A stretch of DNA of 64,000 nt from JAYOEY01 sp038120295 (GCA_038120295.1 JAYOLL010000004.1:62001-126000); one strand, 5' to 3'; numbered from the stretch's first letter, positions 15,763-24,915 are shown. Notes: generated by a model from the letters alone, not told the origin. Made by a program: numbers and translations.

Positions 15763-16293
15763 ATGCGCTGCAAGATTTTAGTGACGGTACTGGCCGGTCT
15801 GGCCCTGGCCGCATGCGAAACCACGTCCGAGGACGCTGGAAGCGCTTCAGGCGCCGGAACGGGGAGCGCCGCCGGTACCGGTTCGTCGAGCGGTTCGTCA
15901 AGCGTGGCCTCCCGGCCGCTGTCGGGGCCCGAGGCCGGTTCTCAGGCCGACCTTGTAACCAATGTCGGCGACAGGGTTTTCTTCTCGCTCGATTCCTACT
16001 CGCTCAGCACCGACGCCCGCGCCACCCTTGAGAAACAGATGCAATGGCTACGCCAGAACCAGGGGGTACGCGTCGTCATCGAAGGTCATGCGGATGAGCG
16101 CGGTACCCGGGAATACAATATCGCTCTCGGGGAACGGCGCGCCACGGCTGTGCGGGACTATCTCGTGGCGCTCGGTACCGATCCCAACCGTATCCAGACC
16201 GTCAGTTTCGGCAAGGAACGGCCCGTCGATCCCAGCTCGACCGAATCCGCATGGCAGAAAAACCGTCGCGGCGTCATGGTCGTTGCCCGTTAG
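15763..16293 (+). CDS. pal: Peptidoglycan-associated lipoprotein Pal
   Basis: Predicted 176 residues. Lipoprotein signal with lipobox LALAAC, so the mature protein starts at Cys19 and is anchored in the outer membrane. A Gly/Ser/Thr-rich linker follows, then an OmpA-like peptidoglycan-binding domain with VFFSLDSYSL, VIEGHADERGTREYNIALGE (DAP-binding Asp/Arg) and VSFGKERPVD. The A-rich segment GCGATAAAAAAGGAAAG upstream supplies an AAGGAAA ribosome site. Confidence 0.96.
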   Translation: MRCKILVTVLAGLALAACETTSEDAGSASGAGTGSAAGTGSSSGSSSVASRPLSGPEAGSQADLVTNVGDRVFFSLDSYSLSTDARATLEKQMQWLRQNQGVRVVIEGHADERGTREYNIALGERRATAVRDYLVALGTDPNRIQTVSFGKERPVDPSSTESAWQKNRRGVMVVAR

Positions 16294-16366
16294 GACTTCC
16301 CTGTAACGTGGCGTTCCGCAAGCGGCGAACATCGTCCTGTTTGCCGACCTGACGGGTGAAAGCGTG

Positions 16367-17296
16367 ATGATGAAGATGCACATTCGGTCGATCGGGGCGG
16401 TGTCGATTTTTGCCGCAGGAATGGCGCTGTCCGGCGCCGGGATAGCGGTTGCTCAGGACTCCTCGCGGGAGCTGGTCAACCGGTTGAACCGGCTGCAGAA
16501 CGAACTGACGACATTGCAGCGTCATGTATATCGCGGCGAAAGGGCGCCTGCCTCGGTGGCGACCGCATCGCCCGCTCCGGCAACGGCGGCCAGGCTGTCA
16601 GTCCGGATCACCCAGCTTGAGGACGAAATCCGCCGGCTGACAGGCGTCAATGAAACGCTCACTCACCAGATCCGTCAGCTACGGGAGCGGCTGGAGAAGG
16701 CGGCGGCCGATACCGATCTTCGCCTGAAGGCGCTTGAGGGCGGGGCGAAACCTGCGGTCGCTGCTGGAGCAGCAGCAGGGTCGACGCCAGCACAACCGGC
16801 CCCAGCCCCTGATTCGGGGAGCGTCGCCAACGCTGATAAGGGGGCGAGAGTCCTCGGTTCGGTTCGGGAATCCGAAACGCCGGCAACGAAACCGGTGGCG
16901 CTGACGGAGACGCCGGAGCAGCAGTACGACAGGGCGCACGGCCTCCTTATGAAGACCCGGGATTATGCAGGGGCCGAGCGGGTATTTTCCGATTTCCTAT
17001 CCCGACATCCGAAGCATGCACTGGCGCCGAACGCCTATTACTGGCTGGGGCGGACCTATTTTGTCCGAGAGGATTTCCAGCAATCGGTTGCGACCTTTGC
17101 GACCGGTTTCAAAACTCACCCCGAAAGCAAAAAAGCACCCGCGACGCTGTTAAATCTGGGCATGTCGCTGTCCCGTCTCGGAAAGACGCGGGAGGCATGC
17201 GAGACATTCGCGCATCTGGCCCGGCATTTCCCCAAGGCCGAAGGGGCCGTAAAGCGCCGGCTCGCGACGGAACGCAAAACCGCGCAGTGCCGCTAG
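16367..17296 (+). CDS. cpoB: Cell division coordinator CpoB (YbgF)
   Basis: Predicted 309-residue periplasmic protein that links peptidoglycan synthesis with Tol-Pal constriction. Signal peptide (GAVSIFAAGMALSGAGIAVA), an N-terminal trimerising coiled coil (LVNRLNRLQNELTTLQRHV, LEDEIRRLTGVNETLTHQI), an Ala/Pro-rich linker, and C-terminal TPR repeats from about residue 190 (EQQYDRAHGLLMKTRDYAGA, NAYYWLGRTYFVREDF, LLNLGMSLSRLGKTREACE). GTG 16364, ATG 16367, 16370 and 16376 are all possible starts. It overlaps the tilS start by about 10 nt. Confidence 0.93.
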   Translation: MMKMHIRSIGAVSIFAAGMALSGAGIAVAQDSSRELVNRLNRLQNELTTLQRHVYRGERAPASVATASPAPATAARLSVRITQLEDEIRRLTGVNETLTHQIRQLRERLEKAAADTDLRLKALEGGAKPAVAAGAAAGSTPAQPAPAPDSGSVANADKGARVLGSVRESETPATKPVALTETPEQQYDRAHGLLMKTRDYAGAERVFSDFLSRHPKHALAPNAYYWLGRTYFVREDFQQSVATFATGFKTHPESKKAPATLLNLGMSLSRLGKTREACETFAHLARHFPKAEGAVKRRLATERKTAQCR

Positions 17297-18630
17297 ATCC
17301 CCTCGCGCCGGTCGCCACGCGTGAGTTCGCCACGCTGATAGACCGGCTGGGACCGTTCGAACCCGAACCTGAAATCGCGATCGCCTGCTCCGGCGGCCCT
17401 GACAGCATGGCGCTCGCCGTTCTCGCCCATGAATGGGCGGTCAGCCGCAGTGGGCAGGCAGTCGCCCTGATCGTCGATCATGGCCTCAGAGACGGATCCG
17501 CTGCGGAAGCGGCTCTTACCCGACGGCGACTGAATTCGACCGGTATCAAGGCATATATCCTGAAATGGACGGGCGATAAGCCCGCCCGCGGCATTCAGGA
17601 AGAGGCGCGGCGTGCGCGTTACAGCCTGCTTGAGGAGTGGTGCCGCCGGCGCGGTGTGCTTCACCTGCTGCTGGCGCATCAGCGCGACGATCAGGCCGAA
17701 ACCGTACTGCAGAGGCTGGTTCGTGCGAGCGGTCCCAAGGGACTTGCGGCAATGGCGCCTATGCGGGAAACCGGAAGCGTACGCCTGTTGCGACCATTGC
17801 TGAGCGTACCCAGGCGCCGGCTCATGGCGACACTCTCCGTGCGAAAGATCGAGAGCGTCGATGACCCGTCGAACCGTAATTTTGCCTTTGAAAGGGTCCG
17901 TCAGCGGGCCGCGATGCCGGTTCTTAGAACTCTCGGTTTGACGCCGGAAAGCCTGACGGGTGTGGCGCAACGGTTCGCTCTGGAGCGGCAGGATATTGAA
18001 AGCGAGACAGGCCTTGCGCTCGCCCGTCATGCATCGGTGTTCGAGGAAGGGTATGCGACGCTGCCCAGCGCATTCCTGTCCCAGACCGGGAAGCGGACCG
18101 TTCTGGACGTGCTGGATTCCCTGATATGTGCGGTCGGTGGTCGGCGTTACCCGACGCGAAGGGAGCGTCTGGAGCGGTTATATCGCGGGCTCGAGAATGG
18201 TGCGGTGGGGCGTGGAAGGACCCTTTCCGGCTGCATGGTTCGTTCAGACGGCGAAACCATCCTGATCGCACGGGAGCCAGGCAGGATTTTGCCTGTCGAT
18301 ATTGAGGAAGGTGCCGAAGTTCTATGGGACGGCCGGTTTCGCGTGCGCCTGAAAGCGCCCATGAAGGGGACAAAGCCCCGCCGGTTCCGGCTTGAGCCGC
18401 TAAAGCCGGGGTTTCTGAAGGAAACGGGGGACGAAACGGTGAGCGCGCTCGCTGGCACACTTCCCGCCTTGGTCAGGCAATCGCTTCCCGCTCTTTACGA
18501 CCGGGCCGGGCTTGTCGCCGTGCCGCATCTCGGTTACCCGCGAGAGACGGAAAACGGGGCGCAGGTTATGGAATCAATCGATTTTATGCCCGAAAAACCT
18601 GTTACACAGGCCGTCTTTTCAGTTGTTTAA
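17287..18630 (+). CDS. tilS: tRNA(Ile)-lysidine synthetase TilS
   Basis: Predicted 447 residues. Converts cytidine 34 of the CAU-anticodon tRNA-Ile to lysidine using ATP and lysine, which is essential for AUA decoding. N-type PP-loop IACSGGPDSMALAVLAHEW near the N-terminus, then HGLRDGSAAEA, QEEARRARYSLLEEW and HQRDDQAETVLQRL typical of TilS. I chose GTG 17287, which overlaps the cpoB stop; the open frame upstream duplicates cpoB sequence in another frame. The cpoB-tilS-ftsH order is common in alphaproteobacteria. Confidence 0.9.
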   Translation: MPLDPLAPVATREFATLIDRLGPFEPEPEIAIACSGGPDSMALAVLAHEWAVSRSGQAVALIVDHGLRDGSAAEAALTRRRLNSTGIKAYILKWTGDKPARGIQEEARRARYSLLEEWCRRRGVLHLLLAHQRDDQAETVLQRLVRASGPKGLAAMAPMRETGSVRLLRPLLSVPRRRLMATLSVRKIESVDDPSNRNFAFERVRQRAAMPVLRTLGLTPESLTGVAQRFALERQDIESETGLALARHASVFEEGYATLPSAFLSQTGKRTVLDVLDSLICAVGGRRYPTRRERLERLYRGLENGAVGRGRTLSGCMVRSDGETILIAREPGRILPVDIEEGAEVLWDGRFRVRLKAPMKGTKPRRFRLEPLKPGFLKETGDETVSALAGTLPALVRQSLPALYDRAGLVAVPHLGYPRETENGAQVMESIDFMPEKPVTQAVFSVV

Positions 18631-18714
18631 CCGACATACGACACTATGTACTATGACAAAGGATGGGTGGGGCGCGCCGTACGTCATAAATGCGCCAGAA
18701 CAAGGATCGTTGTG

Positions 18715-20652
18715 TTGAATAATTTCGGTAAAAATCTGGCCCTGTGGGTGATTATCGGCCTGTTGCTTGTGGCGCTGTTCAACCTTTTCCAGCAGCCCAG
18801 CGGTCGCGGCGGCCATGTCGGTATCCCGTTCTCCGAATTTATCGCCGAGGTGGATAACGGCAAGGTTCGCGACGTCACCATCAAGGGCAACCAGATTTCC
18901 GGTTATTACACGGACGGTCGTGGTTTTGCGACATACGCACCCAACGATCCGAATCTGGTCGAGCGCCTTACCAAGCGGGGTGTCGGCATCAAGGCCGTAC
19001 CGACCGACGACGGTTCGCCATCGCTGCTGCAGATCCTGATTTCCTGGTTCCCGATGCTGCTGCTTATCGGGGTGTGGATTTTCTTCATGCGCCAGATGCA
19101 GTCCGGCGGCGGCAAGGCGATGGGCTTCGGCAAGTCCAAGGCGCGGCTGCTGACGGAGCGGCAGGGCCGCGTGACCTTCGAGGATGTCGCCGGGATCGAC
19201 GAGGCCAAGGTCGAGCTCGAAGAGGTCGTCGAATTCCTGCGTGACCCCCAGAAATTCCAGCGTCTCGGCGGCAAGATCCCCAAAGGTGTCCTTCTGGTCG
19301 GCCCGCCCGGCACCGGCAAGACGTTGCTGGCCCGCGCTATCGCCGGCGAGGCCAACGTGCCGTTCTTTACGATTTCCGGTTCGGATTTCGTCGAAATGTT
19401 CGTCGGCGTTGGCGCCAGTCGCGTGCGTGATATGTTCGAACAGGGCAAGAAGAACGCACCCTGCATCATCTTTATCGACGAAATCGACGCGGTCGGCCGT
19501 CATCGCGGCGCCGGGCTCGGCGGCGGCAATGACGAGCGCGAGCAGACGCTCAACCAGCTTCTGGTCGAGATGGACGGTTTCGAAACCAATGAGGGCGTTA
19601 TTCTGATTGCGGCCACCAACCGCCCGGATGTGCTCGACCCGGCCCTGATGCGGCCCGGCCGCTTCGATCGACAGGTCGTGGTTCCCAATCCGGATATTCT
19701 TGGGCGTGAAAAAATTCTTAAGGTGCATATGCGGAAAGTTCCGCTCTCTCCTGATGTGGATGCGCGGATGATCGCACGCGGTACGCCCGGTTTTTCAGGT
19801 GCCGACCTTGCTAACCTTGTAAACGAGGCCGCGCTCCTTGCGGCGCGTCGCAACAAGCGGCTTGTTACCATGGCGGAGATGGAAGACGCCAAGGACAAGG
19901 TTCTGATGGGGGCGGAACGCCGCTCCATGGTCATGGACGACGAGGAAAAGAAGCTGACCGCCTATCACGAGGCCGGTCATGCGATCGTCTCGCTACACGT
20001 GCCGAAACATGACCCGCTTCACAAGGTAACGATTATTCCGCGCGGCCGGGCGCTCGGCGTCACAATGGCTCTGCCTGAAAAGGACCAGCTTACCCATGCC
20101 AGGGTGGCCCTCGAATCCCGGATTGCCATGGCGTTCGGAGGTCGGATCGCCGAGGAAATGATTTTCGGCAAGGAGAATATCACTACCGGTGCGGGCAACG
20201 ATATCCTGCAGGCGACGCGCATGGCGCGCCGGATGGTGACCGAGTTCGGGTTCAGCGACAAGCTCGGGCCGCTGCACTACGAGGGAAATGAAGAGGAAGT
20301 GTTCCTTGGCCATTCTGTAACCCAGAGAAAGAATGTTTCCGAGGCGACGGCAGCGTTGATCGACGAGGAAGTCCGGCGATTTGTTGAGGCTGGCGAGGAA
20401 ACTGCCCGTCGTGTGCTCGCTGAACACCATGATGATCTCGAGACTCTGGCCCAGGCTCTCCTCGAGTACGAAACCCTCTCGGGCGATGAGGTCAAGGCGT
20501 TGCTGCGGGGCGAACCGATCGTTCGGCCCGATCCGGATGAGCCCTCCCAGGACGGGCCCGCACGGTCGTCTGTTCCGACGTCGGGCAGTGCGACGAAACG
20601 ACCGGATGACGATGCCCCGGACATGGAACCCGAACCTCAGCCCGGCACCTGA
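18715..20652 (+). CDS. ftsH: ATP-dependent zinc metalloprotease FtsH
   Basis: Predicted 645 residues, the normal size. Membrane-anchored AAA+ protease that degrades misassembled membrane proteins and short-lived regulators. Two TM helices (LALWVIIGLLLVALFNLF and LLQILISWFPMLLLIGVWIF), Walker A GPPGTGKT, Walker B IIFIDEIDA, SRH region LMRPGRFDRQ, and the zinc motif HEAGH near residue 418. Start: TTG 18715 gives the usual N-terminus (L)NNFGKNLALW and sits 8 nt after AAGGA; GTG 18712 is one codon earlier and also possible. An ATG at 18646 would add 23 atypical residues. A strong terminator follows. Confidence 0.96.
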   Translation: MNNFGKNLALWVIIGLLLVALFNLFQQPSGRGGHVGIPFSEFIAEVDNGKVRDVTIKGNQISGYYTDGRGFATYAPNDPNLVERLTKRGVGIKAVPTDDGSPSLLQILISWFPMLLLIGVWIFFMRQMQSGGGKAMGFGKSKARLLTERQGRVTFEDVAGIDEAKVELEEVVEFLRDPQKFQRLGGKIPKGVLLVGPPGTGKTLLARAIAGEANVPFFTISGSDFVEMFVGVGASRVRDMFEQGKKNAPCIIFIDEIDAVGRHRGAGLGGGNDEREQTLNQLLVEMDGFETNEGVILIAATNRPDVLDPALMRPGRFDRQVVVPNPDILGREKILKVHMRKVPLSPDVDARMIARGTPGFSGADLANLVNEAALLAARRNKRLVTMAEMEDAKDKVLMGAERRSMVMDDEEKKLTAYHEAGHAIVSLHVPKHDPLHKVTIIPRGRALGVTMALPEKDQLTHARVALESRIAMAFGGRIAEEMIFGKENITTGAGNDILQATRMARRMVTEFGFSDKLGPLHYEGNEEEVFLGHSVTQRKNVSEATAALIDEEVRRFVEAGEETARRVLAEHHDDLETLAQALLEYETLSGDEVKALLRGEPIVRPDPDEPSQDGPARSSVPTSGSATKRPDDDAPDMEPEPQPGT

Positions 20653-20704
20653 ATCCGGCGGATAGCCGGATCGGCGAATTTCCATCACCGACATGAAGAT
20701 CGTT

Positions 20705-20737
20705 CGAAGCCCCGGACTGCCCCGGGGCTTCGCTTTT
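20705..20737 (+). terminator. Intrinsic terminator downstream of ftsH
   Basis: An 11-bp perfect stem CGAAGCCCCGG / CCGGGGCTTCG with a 6-nt loop (ACTGCC), followed by CTTTTC. It lies 53 nt after the ftsH stop. An upstream in-frame ATG for folP at 20693 would place this structure inside the coding sequence, so it argues for the later folP start at 20759. Confidence 0.85.
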
Positions 20738-20758
20738 CGTTCCGGAAGCGCGTCCCCG

Positions 20759-21820
20759 ATGGTTCTCAGGCCTGTCGGCCTCGTCACGGGCCTGACTGCG
20801 CTGGAGGCGACGAAGAACGGGTTGGCCCGGCCTTTCGTGGGCGGCCCGGCGGCGTTCCTGGCATGCGAGCTGTTTCTAGACGGGACCGACGGCGTAGAGG
20901 TCGTCGTTGCGCCAGTGTCGGACATTGAGCGCTGGGCGGAAGAAGAGGGCGGTCGGACCCTGGAGGCCGTTCGCAGCCTTCTGGATGCCCTGACCCGGCC
21001 ACGGCCGCCTTTCGCCGGGCTGTTCCTCGACCGGCCTGCAATCATGGGCATCGTCAATGTGACGCCTGACAGTTTTCACGATGGCGGGCTGTTCGCCGAT
21101 CCGGATGCCGCAATCGAACAGGCGCTGGCGCTGGTCGACGCCGGCGCCGACCTGATCGATATCGGGGGTGAATCCACGCGGCCCGGCGCCGACCCCGTTT
21201 CCGAAGACGAGGAGCTTGCGCGTATCGTGCCGGTGATCGAAGCGCTTGCCGGACGCCAGATCAAGGTGTCCGTCGATACGCGGCGGACGGGAGTCATGGA
21301 AATCGCGATCGAAAGAGGCGCCAGTGTGGTCAACGATGTCTGCGCGTTGTCCGACCCCGGCGCCGTCGAGGCGGTGGCGTCTTCTGACGCAGCCGTTGTC
21401 CTCATGCATATGCAGGGGACGCCCGGTACAATGCAGGATGCCCCTCGCTACGATCATGCGCCCTTCGAGGTCTGTAGCTGGCTCGCCCGCAGAGTCGCCG
21501 TCTGCGAGGAAGCGGGGATTGCTCGCGATCGGATCGCGATCGATCCGGGAATCGGATTCGGCAAGACCGATGCGCATAACCTGCAGATCATGTCGTCGCT
21601 TGCCATGCTGCAGGGGCTCGGATGCGCTGTTGCGGTCGGCGTATCGCGCAAGAGCCTGATCGGCAGGCTGGCGACGACGGTCGATACTGCGGACAGGCTG
21701 CCCGGCACCGTCGCGTTGACAACGGCGGCGTCTCTTCAGGGCGCGCAGATCCATCGTGTCCATGATGTTGCGGAGGCCCGGCAGGCGGTGTCGATTATCG
21801 ACGCTCTTGCAAGGGTTTAA
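20759..21820 (+). CDS. folP: Dihydropteroate synthase
   Basis: Predicted 353 residues. Condenses pABA with dihydropterin pyrophosphate in folate synthesis; the target of sulfonamides. Core motifs IMGIVNVTPDSFHDGG, DIGGESTRPGADPVS, VSVDTRRTGVMEIA, DPGIGFGKTDAHNL and VGVSRKSLIG. About 95 residues precede the core, an extension that is frequent in alphaproteobacterial FolP proteins (LRPVGLVTGLTALEATKNGL). I place the start at ATG 20759 rather than 20693 because the ftsH terminator lies between. glmM follows 108 nt later. Confidence 0.92.
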   Translation: MVLRPVGLVTGLTALEATKNGLARPFVGGPAAFLACELFLDGTDGVEVVVAPVSDIERWAEEEGGRTLEAVRSLLDALTRPRPPFAGLFLDRPAIMGIVNVTPDSFHDGGLFADPDAAIEQALALVDAGADLIDIGGESTRPGADPVSEDEELARIVPVIEALAGRQIKVSVDTRRTGVMEIAIERGASVVNDVCALSDPGAVEAVASSDAAVVLMHMQGTPGTMQDAPRYDHAPFEVCSWLARRVAVCEEAGIARDRIAIDPGIGFGKTDAHNLQIMSSLAMLQGLGCAVAVGVSRKSLIGRLATTVDTADRLPGTVALTTAASLQGAQIHRVHDVAEARQAVSIIDALARV

Positions 21821-21928
21821 CGAGGGTTTCCGTTTTCCGGAACAGGGGAGCCCGCTTTACAGGTCCGGTCGCGGAGCGTAAAGAATTTGCCTTGGCGCTG
21901 GAGGGTCGCCTGACAAAGGACAATATTC

Positions 21929-23275
21929 ATGGCACCTGAACTTTTTGGCACGGACGGGATTCGCGGTACCGCGAATGCGTACCCGATGACTGCCGAAATC
22001 GCTCTGAAAGTCGGCCAGGCAGCGGGCAGACTTCATATGCGAGGCGATCACCGCCATACAGTCGTTATCGGCAAGGACACCAGGCTTTCCGGCTATATGT
22101 TGGAGCCCGCGCTGGCGGCGGGGTTTATCGGGATCGGGATGGATGTAATTTTCGTCGGACCGATGCCGACGCCGGCTGTCGCCATGCTCACCCGGTCTCT
22201 GCGGGCCGATCTGGGCGTCATGATTTCCGCATCCCACAATGCGTTTCAGGACAACGGTATCAAGCTGTTCGGACCGGACGGGTACAAGCTTTCCGACGAG
22301 CGGGAGCGGGAAATCGAGCATCTTGTCTCGGCTGGAGAGGCGCCCGCGCTTGCGCCTGCGGATGAGCTGGGCCGAGCCAAGCGACTCGATGATGTTGAAG
22401 GACGCTATATCGAGTTCGCCAAGAATACTTTTCCCAAGGGGCTTAGACTCGATGGGCTCCGCATTGTCATCGACTGCGCCAACGGCGCCGCCTACAAGGT
22501 CGCGCCGTCGGCTCTGTGGGAGCTGGGTGCCGACGTTATCCGCCTCGGCGTCTCGCCCGACGGGTTCAATATCAACCGCGATTGCGGAAGCACCGATACA
22601 AGCCAGCTTTGCCGTTCGGTTGTCGAAAACCAGGCGCACCTGGGTATCGCGCTCGATGGAGACGCGGACCGGGTAATCGTGGTCGACGAGACGGGCAAGG
22701 TCGTCGATGGAGACCAGCTGATGGCGCTGATCGCGACCGGATGGGCCTCGAGCGGCCGGCTTGCAGGCGGCGGCATCGTCGCAACAGTCATGTCGAACCT
22801 CGGGCTGGAACGCTATCTCGACAGCATCGGCGTGGCGTTCTATCGCGCGCAGGTAGGCGACAGGTACGTGGTGGAGCAGATGAAGGAGCGCGGCTGCAAT
22901 GTCGGCGGCGAGCAGTCAGGTCACATTATCCTCGCGGACTACAACACGACGGGCGATGGGCTGATTGCCTCGCTCGAGGTGCTCGCGGCGATCGTGCAGG
23001 ATGGGCGAAAGGCGAGTGAGATCTGTCATCTGTTCGAACCGCTGCCGCAACTCCTGCGCAATGTGCGTTTTTCGGGTGAACCGCCTCTGGAGACAGAGCT
23101 TGTCAGGGATGCGGTAAAGGATGGAGAAGACCGGTTGAGCGGATCGGGACGTCTTCTTATCCGGAAATCGGGCACCGAGCCGCTGATCCGTGTCATGGCG
23201 GAAGGCGAGGACGAGGCGCTGATCGCGAGCGTGGTCGACGATATCTGCAACGCGGTCGAACAGGCCGGTCGCTGA
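21929..23275 (+). CDS. glmM: Phosphoglucosamine mutase
   Basis: Predicted 448 residues, full length. Interconverts glucosamine-6-phosphate and glucosamine-1-phosphate for UDP-GlcNAc, hence peptidoglycan and LPS. All four phosphohexomutase motifs are present: active-site serine loop MISASHNAFQDNGIK, metal loop ALDGDADRVIVVD, sugar-binding GGEQSGHIIL and phosphate-binding RKSGTEPLIRVMAEG. N-terminus MAPELFGTDGIRGTAN is diagnostic. ftsH-folP-glmM is a widely conserved order. Confidence 0.97.
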   Translation: MAPELFGTDGIRGTANAYPMTAEIALKVGQAAGRLHMRGDHRHTVVIGKDTRLSGYMLEPALAAGFIGIGMDVIFVGPMPTPAVAMLTRSLRADLGVMISASHNAFQDNGIKLFGPDGYKLSDEREREIEHLVSAGEAPALAPADELGRAKRLDDVEGRYIEFAKNTFPKGLRLDGLRIVIDCANGAAYKVAPSALWELGADVIRLGVSPDGFNINRDCGSTDTSQLCRSVVENQAHLGIALDGDADRVIVVDETGKVVDGDQLMALIATGWASSGRLAGGGIVATVMSNLGLERYLDSIGVAFYRAQVGDRYVVEQMKERGCNVGGEQSGHIILADYNTTGDGLIASLEVLAAIVQDGRKASEICHLFEPLPQLLRNVRFSGEPPLETELVRDAVKDGEDRLSGSGRLLIRKSGTEPLIRVMAEGEDEALIASVVDDICNAVEQAGR

Positions 23276-23300
23276 GTTCACGAAACCGGAGGAAATCGAC

Positions 23301-24104
23301 GTGACGGGAAGGGTTCTGATTGTCGCCGGATCCGACTCCGGCGGTGGAGCGGGAATCCAGGCCGATATCAAGGCGGTGAGCGCGCTTGGCGCCTATGCCG
23401 CGACCGCGATCACGGCGCTGACGGCGCAGAATACCGAAGGCGTCCATGACGTTATGCCGGTGCCTCCCGATTTTATCGATCGCCAGATCGGCGTCGTGCT
23501 GACAGATATCGGCGCCGACTGCATCAAGACCGGCATGCTGCACGATTCAGGCGTAATCGAGACCGTCCGGGCGGCGATCGACCGGGACGCGCCGGACACG
23601 CCTCTGGTGGTCGATCCGGTGATGGTGGCCAAGGGCGGCGCAGCGCTTCTGCAGGACGAGGCTGTTGCGACCCTGCGAAGCGTGCTGCTTCCGCGGGCCA
23701 CTGTGCTAACTCCCAACATACCGGAAGCGGAAGCATTAACCGGCATGACGCTGTCGGGGCCGGAGGACATGGAGGACATCGCACGCGCTCTGCTGGATTG
23801 CGGGCCGCGCGCAGTATTGCTGAAGGGCGGTCATATGGACGGCGACGTCGTCCGCGATCTGCTGATGTCCTCGGACGGGATGAAGATTTTCGAAAATGCG
23901 AGGATCGATACGCCTCATACGCACGGGACCGGATGCACGCTCGCCTCTTCCATTGCGGCGGGGATCGCAAAAGGGCTGGACCTGGAAGCGGCGGTCGGAC
24001 GCGCCGAGGCCTATCTGCATGAGGCCATCCGCACCGCTCCCGGTTTTGGGCGCGGCCATGGGCCCGTGAATCACCAGCACACGGTCAGCGCTGACTGGAG
24101 ATAG
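23301..24104 (+). CDS. thiD: Hydroxymethylpyrimidine / phosphomethylpyrimidine kinase
   Basis: Predicted 267-residue ribokinase-family enzyme that phosphorylates HMP and HMP-P for thiamine synthesis. N-terminal IVAGSDSGGGAGIQADIKA, substrate region TAITALTAQNTEGVH, VVDPVMVAKGG, and the anion hole HTHGTGCTLASSIAAG. GTG start at 23301 with a clear GGAGG site. It lies 25 nt after glmM and probably belongs to the same transcript; no TPP riboswitch precedes it. Together with the TPP-controlled locus at 55-61 kb it shows the organism handles pyrimidine precursors of thiamine. Confidence 0.95.
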   Translation: MTGRVLIVAGSDSGGGAGIQADIKAVSALGAYAATAITALTAQNTEGVHDVMPVPPDFIDRQIGVVLTDIGADCIKTGMLHDSGVIETVRAAIDRDAPDTPLVVDPVMVAKGGAALLQDEAVATLRSVLLPRATVLTPNIPEAEALTGMTLSGPEDMEDIARALLDCGPRAVLLKGGHMDGDVVRDLLMSSDGMKIFENARIDTPHTHGTGCTLASSIAAGIAKGLDLEAAVGRAEAYLHEAIRTAPGFGRGHGPVNHQHTVSADWR

Positions 24105-24112
24105 CTGGGTTA

Positions 24113-24340
24113 CGTCTTCCGATTTATCAGGTCGATGCCTTTACCGGCGCGGTATTCCGCGGGAATCCTGCGGCCGTCTGCACGCTGGCCCCGTTCTGGG
24201 CGCAATGGCTGGGGAAGAACAGGCTTATGGCGCGCCAGATTTCGGCTCGCGGCGGTGAACTTTGCTGTGAGTTTCTGGGAAAACGCACACGGCTCGAAGG
24301 ACAGGCCGTGCTCTATCTCAGCGGTGAGATAGAGGTCTGA
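24113..24340 (+). pseudogene. PhzF-family isomerase remnant with the middle deleted
   Basis: Reading from 24113 gives an N-terminal PhzF signature (RLPIYQVDAFTGAVFRGNP, AAVCTLAPFW) that jumps in frame after about 35 residues to the family's C-terminal signature (ARQISARGGELCCEFLG, LEGQAVLYLSGEIEV) and stops at TGA 24338. Intact PhzF-like proteins are about 260-300 residues; here about 75 remain, so roughly 200 residues, including the catalytic glutamate region, are missing. No start codon with a ribosome site is seen in frame. It lies 8 nt after thiD. I read it as a gene with a large internal deletion; it cannot have PhzF activity. Confidence 0.8.
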
Positions 24341-24369
24341 TCATCGCCGCCGGACAGCCGCTGCGGGTT

Positions 24370-24915
24370 TTACAGTTCCACCACGGCGATGCCGCTGCCG
24401 TCCGGTTTGCGCTGGATCGATTTGATTTTCCTGTCAGGGAATACCTTTTCGCGCAATTCCTGGACCATGGCATCGCCCCCGCCGAATGGTGCGATGAAAT
24501 CCACCAGCCATAGATTATCGCCCGATTTCCATTCCGAGGGGTTCACGCGACTGATGCGGCCCGCTTCGGCGCCTTCGGTAAACCGCTTGTCGGCTTCGTC
24601 GGACAGGAACGCCCAGCTTGCATAGGCAACCGGCTGGTTGTTCTGACGCCAGATACGGAACTGCCGCAGCGGGATCGGCGGCATGACCATCCAGTCGAGT
24701 TCGGTCAGGAATATGTGCTTGTGCGCCTCGGACCGGCCCAGCAGCCAGACGATCTCGCCCAGCAAGGCAGCTGTTGCGGAGAGGCGAGGCACATCGCCCT
24801 GCGTCGCAGCCTGACCTGCGGTCGCCTGTTCCGGCACCGCCTCGGCAGCAGCGCCGTCGCCGGTTTCGGCGGCATAGGCGATCTCGGTTGAAAAGAGGCT
24901 GTCCCTGGTATGCAT
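24370..24915 (-). CDS. Toxin-activating lysine acyltransferase (HlyC/RtxC family), orphan
   Basis: Predicted 181 residues. Members transfer fatty acyl groups from acyl-ACP to lysines of RTX protoxins. Visible: ALLGEIVWLLGRSEAHKHIF with the candidate catalytic His, PPIPLRQFRIWRQNNQPVAY, ASWAFLSDEAD, NPSEWKSGDNLWLVDFIAPF and a C-terminal VFPDRKIKSIQR. These match HlyC closely (PVAY-SWA, SGD-W-D-IAPFG); the aspartate of LWLVD should be the second catalytic residue. The first 40 residues are a non-conserved Ala/Glu-rich tail. Start ATG 24915 with GGAGACGAA upstream. No RTX toxin or type I secretion gene is in the window, so its substrate is unknown. Confidence 0.85.
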   Translation of the reverse strand: MHTRDSLFSTEIAYAAETGDGAAAEAVPEQATAGQAATQGDVPRLSATAALLGEIVWLLGRSEAHKHIFLTELDWMVMPPIPLRQFRIWRQNNQPVAYASWAFLSDEADKRFTEGAEAGRISRVNPSEWKSGDNLWLVDFIAPFGGGDAMVQELREKVFPDRKIKSIQRKPDGSGIAVVEL

